Below, one piece after another: positions 56,787 through 58,434 of a DNA stretch of 58,434 nucleotides; position 1 is the first letter of the stretch; each line of letters starts with the position of its first letter. The notes beneath the pieces are model-generated. The model was not told the origin of the DNA, ran no database searches, and saw nothing but the letters and a program-made list of their open reading frames with translations. The position numbers and the translations under genes were made by a program. This DNA is from an uncultured Psychromonas sp. (GTDB lineage Bacteria; Pseudomonadota; Gammaproteobacteria; Enterobacterales; Psychromonadaceae). The stretch lies in NCBI RefSeq assembly GCF_947489755.1, contig NZ_CANLFB010000025.1:1-58434 (forward strand). Reading direction: 5' to 3'.

Positions 56787-57878
56787 TTAATGTAGCCGTA
56801 ATTGATTTTTACTGGCTATCCAACGTTTGCCTGTGTTACCTGCATAAGCAGCTAATGCTTCTAACGAGCCCACCGCTCCGTGATAATCTTTTCCAAAACT
56901 ACTCGCCAGTGATAACCAAATATCATTTTCTAATCCTAGTTTTGATAATAACCTAGGCCGTTGGCTTGAAATAGCCCCTCGTTTATCCTCTCGAATAATA
57001 CGGCCACTCCAATCGACAAGCTCGATGTAATCTAATAGTGAAAATGGAATACCCTGCATATCATTTTGATTTTCATCACCAATAAAGCCAAACAGTGGTT
57101 TCTGATGATATAAATCTGACGATTTTTCTTGTTGTTGAGCAACACCAACTTTTTTGCAAGGTAATAGGCGTTCATAAGCTGATGTGTATTCTGAGCTTTC
57201 AACGCTAGCAGCCATTTTGGCGCGGATTGGATTTAGGTCGACATAAGCCATGCAGGTTAATAGTGCATCTTCATCTAATAGCGCTTGCCTCATGATTTAT
57301 AAGAAAGTAAAGCGTCCTTCCCACTAATTTGTAGGGAAAAAATTAGAACAGCTTTAGCTGGCCTAAAGGGTGAGTGCCATGGATGGCAGCGAATAAAATC
57401 GCCCTGAGCAGTTATCTTCTTTATTGGCTTTACGCGCAATAAATTCATTTAAGCAGCGCATAAACCATGAGATATCAGCTAATCGCCCTCTCCACCCATT
57501 AATAATAGTTAATGCTGCTTTATTTTCTGCTTCTGAGGTTGTTTGCTCGGATTGCCAACGCTCAACTAATACAGGTTTTGAATAGAGCTGACACCAACGC
57601 TCACAAACTTCTTCATCAGTTAAGCTTTCATTTTGTTGCTCATCGATGTGCAATACGAGGTGATAATGGTTGGACATGATAGCGTAAGCACAGATATTGA
57701 TATTAAAAAGAGAAGCGAGGTAATGCATTCGCTCAACAACCCACTGACGTCGATGCTCAAAAGACTTTTCTGTGTATTTATCTTCCCCGCACAAATAGGC
57801 CCGGCGAACACAACGCGAAATACAGTGGTAATAAGGTGTATCAGATAATGATACTTGTGATTGGCGAGATTGAGTCAT
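56787..57878 (-). pseudogene. RAYT (REP-associated, Y1/HUH) transposase, broken
   Basis: A single-strand transposase of the REP-associated type (DUF1568-like) split into two frames. The N-terminal part (57363-57878) begins MTQSRQSQVSLSDTPYYHC and contains the HUH metal motif in NHYHLVLHID; its ribosome site AGAGG is intact. The C-terminal part (56787-57293) begins with the conserved QALLDEDALLTCMAYVDLNPIRAK. Where CSGRF should be followed by WEGRF there is an extra 72-base piece (57324-57395) carrying three in-frame stops. A further ~15 bases with a stop lie before QALLDE. The inserted piece contains palindromic sequences like CATCCATGG, so it may itself be a REP-type element. No full-length product is possible. 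Confidence 0.85.
57324..57395. mobile_element. 72-base insert within the transposase gene
   Basis: An in-frame-length (24-codon) insertion separating CSGRF from WEGRF in the RAYT pseudogene. It includes GCCATGGATGGC and an inverted CTAATT/AATTAG pair, and introduces three stops. No clear target-site duplication is visible. Confidence 0.5.
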
Positions 57879-57938
57879 AATAAACTACCTCTTAAATACA
57901 AAAATATGCATTTATAAAAGATAGTTTAACGATGGCAA

Positions 57939-58192
57939 TTATTCAAATAGATGGCTGTCCAAATCTTTTGATTGTCCGTTTAAAGAAAGTTCGAGTAACA
58001 TCGAGAATTGTTGACACATTTCCGAACGACCAAACAAATTTTCATCTACCAATGAAGCGATTTTGATGGAAGTTTACGCACTCCAGATAACTTTTGTTTC
58101 CGTATTACATTGACGATATCTTGTTGCATAGGATTAGCAACTTGTAAAAATTCATCTGCCGACATGTTTTCAGCTGGGGATATCTCTCTCAT
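57939..58192 (-). pseudogene. Frameshifted small ORF downstream of the attC site
   Basis: A minus-strand gene starts at the ATG at 58192 with AGGAG six bases before it. It encodes MREISPAENMSADEFLQVAN and about 28 further residues before a TAG at 58046-58048. In another frame the reading continues without stops (IASLVDENLFGRSEMC... to DSHLFE) and ends at 57939. A single frameshift near GVRK would join the parts into about 84 residues. The gene begins only 24 bases after the attC-like site, the normal layout of an integron cassette. No family is recognised, and the RAYT gene follows with no second attC. Confidence 0.55.
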
Positions 58193-58216
58193 TAGAACTC
58201 CTACCTACGAATAGCA

Positions 58217-58316
58217 ATATAACGCCGCAATAAGCGGACTAAAAAAGTGGGTTATAATGTGTAGCGAAGCGAAACGTAACCCACTGTTTTAGTTCCGTTT
58301 AATTGCCTTGTTGAAC
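58217..58316 (-). mobile_element. Integron attC-like recombination site
   Basis: Read on the minus strand, a 100-base imperfect palindrome runs from GTTCAAC (R''-type core, matching RYYYAAC) to GCGTTATAT (R'-type core). Inside, GGCAATTAAACGGAACT pairs with AGTCCGCTTATTGC with an extra unpaired base, as attC folds require. An inner stem, CTAAAACAGTGGGTTA with TAACCCACTTTTTTAG, encloses a variable loop. AACAA beside one core and GCG before the other match the polarity of known sites. The sequence after the R' core is the expected start of a cassette. The polarity call is inference from these flanks. Confidence 0.75.
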
Positions 58317-58370
58317 GAAGCCGCTGTGCGGCAGAAAAATAAAATACCAATAACGTTCATACTTATATTT

Positions 58371-58390
58371 ATATCACTTTTCGGTGATAT
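58371..58390. promoter_or_regulatory. Palindromic operator-like site before a partial gene
   Basis: ATATCAC and GTGATAT separated by six bases, 18 bases before the ATG at 58409. Such GATATCAC-type palindromes are common in autoregulated toxin-antitoxin promoters, but the gene is too truncated to test this. Confidence 0.45.
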
Positions 58391-58408
58391 CTAATAGGAG
58401 TATAAGAC

Positions 58409-58434
58409 ATGAACACTTCAGAGCAACAACACTT
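58409..58434 (+). CDS. Partial gene at the right edge
   Basis: ATG at 58409 follows AGGAG at eight bases and opens MNTSEQQH before the window ends. Its family cannot be identified from eight residues. The palindrome just upstream suggests autoregulation. Confidence 0.5.

Noticed and set aside
57294-57323. Start codon at 57293 as the beginning of an independent gene for the C-terminal transposase half
   Set aside because: No ribosome site, and the protein begins in the middle of a conserved transposase domain, so it is a fragment.

Overview
The window is AT-rich and tightly packed with short intergenic spacers. Its families (TRAP carrier, LldP plus Fe-S D-lactate dehydrogenase, MipA/OmpV, AGCS symporter, AaeXAB-type efflux, zinc-ribbon rhomboid, several lipoproteins) point to a Gram-negative, probably marine gammaproteobacterium such as Psychromonas, Moritella, Shewanella or Colwellia. 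That placement is inferred from gene content only. No rRNA, tRNA or CRISPR array was seen.

Layout. 1-4.2 kb: a minus-strand operon for a periplasmic molybdenum hydroxylase (triheme cytochrome c, 2Fe-2S subunit, Tat-exported molybdopterin subunit). 4.9-5.9 kb: an AEC carrier. 6.1-9.3 kb: an aaeXAB-like efflux operon (DUF1656, HlyD, FUSC). 9.7-22.3 kb: mostly single genes, namely an exported HAD hydrolase, an acyl-CoA thioesterase, an MFS carrier, a lipoprotein, DUF1272, a SpoU methyltransferase, an AGCS symporter, a CPA2 antiporter and a second AEC carrier. 22.5-25.7 kb: a TRAP system in the order P-M-Q. 26.6-31.6 kb: a 34-residue membrane peptide, MipA, YlqF, a decayed YgiD-like dioxygenase, and a divergent DoxX/LysR pair. 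32.3-38.9 kb: a CotH-kinase lipoprotein, a rhomboid operon and a large metallophosphoesterase lipoprotein. 39.3-47.3 kb: acetate kinase, then a LysR-lldP-dld lactate locus. 47.7-56.2 kb: a lipoprotein hydrolase, an orphan DegT aminotransferase, a UDG-family protein, small proteins, an MFS carrier and an EEP lipoprotein.

The right end (56.2-58.4 kb) is accessory DNA. It holds a duplicated 128-bp element, a RAYT (REP-associated transposase) gene broken by a 72-bp insertion, a frameshifted cassette-like ORF, a convincing integron attC-like site, and the start of another gene behind a palindromic operator-like sequence. A second, decayed RAYT fragment lies at 52.4-52.6 kb.

Functionally the core reads as a metabolic and transport region. 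Lactate uptake and oxidation plus acetate kinase cover C2/C3 acids, TRAP and AEC carriers cover organic acids, and the efflux operon and Mo-hydroxylase handle aromatic or aldehyde-type compounds. The most unusual signals are the attC/RAYT edge, the leader of the orphan aminotransferase with two mutually exclusive hairpins, a tiny membrane-peptide gene with its own promoter and terminator, a plus-strand terminator with no upstream gene near 9.6 kb, and several short tandem repeats.
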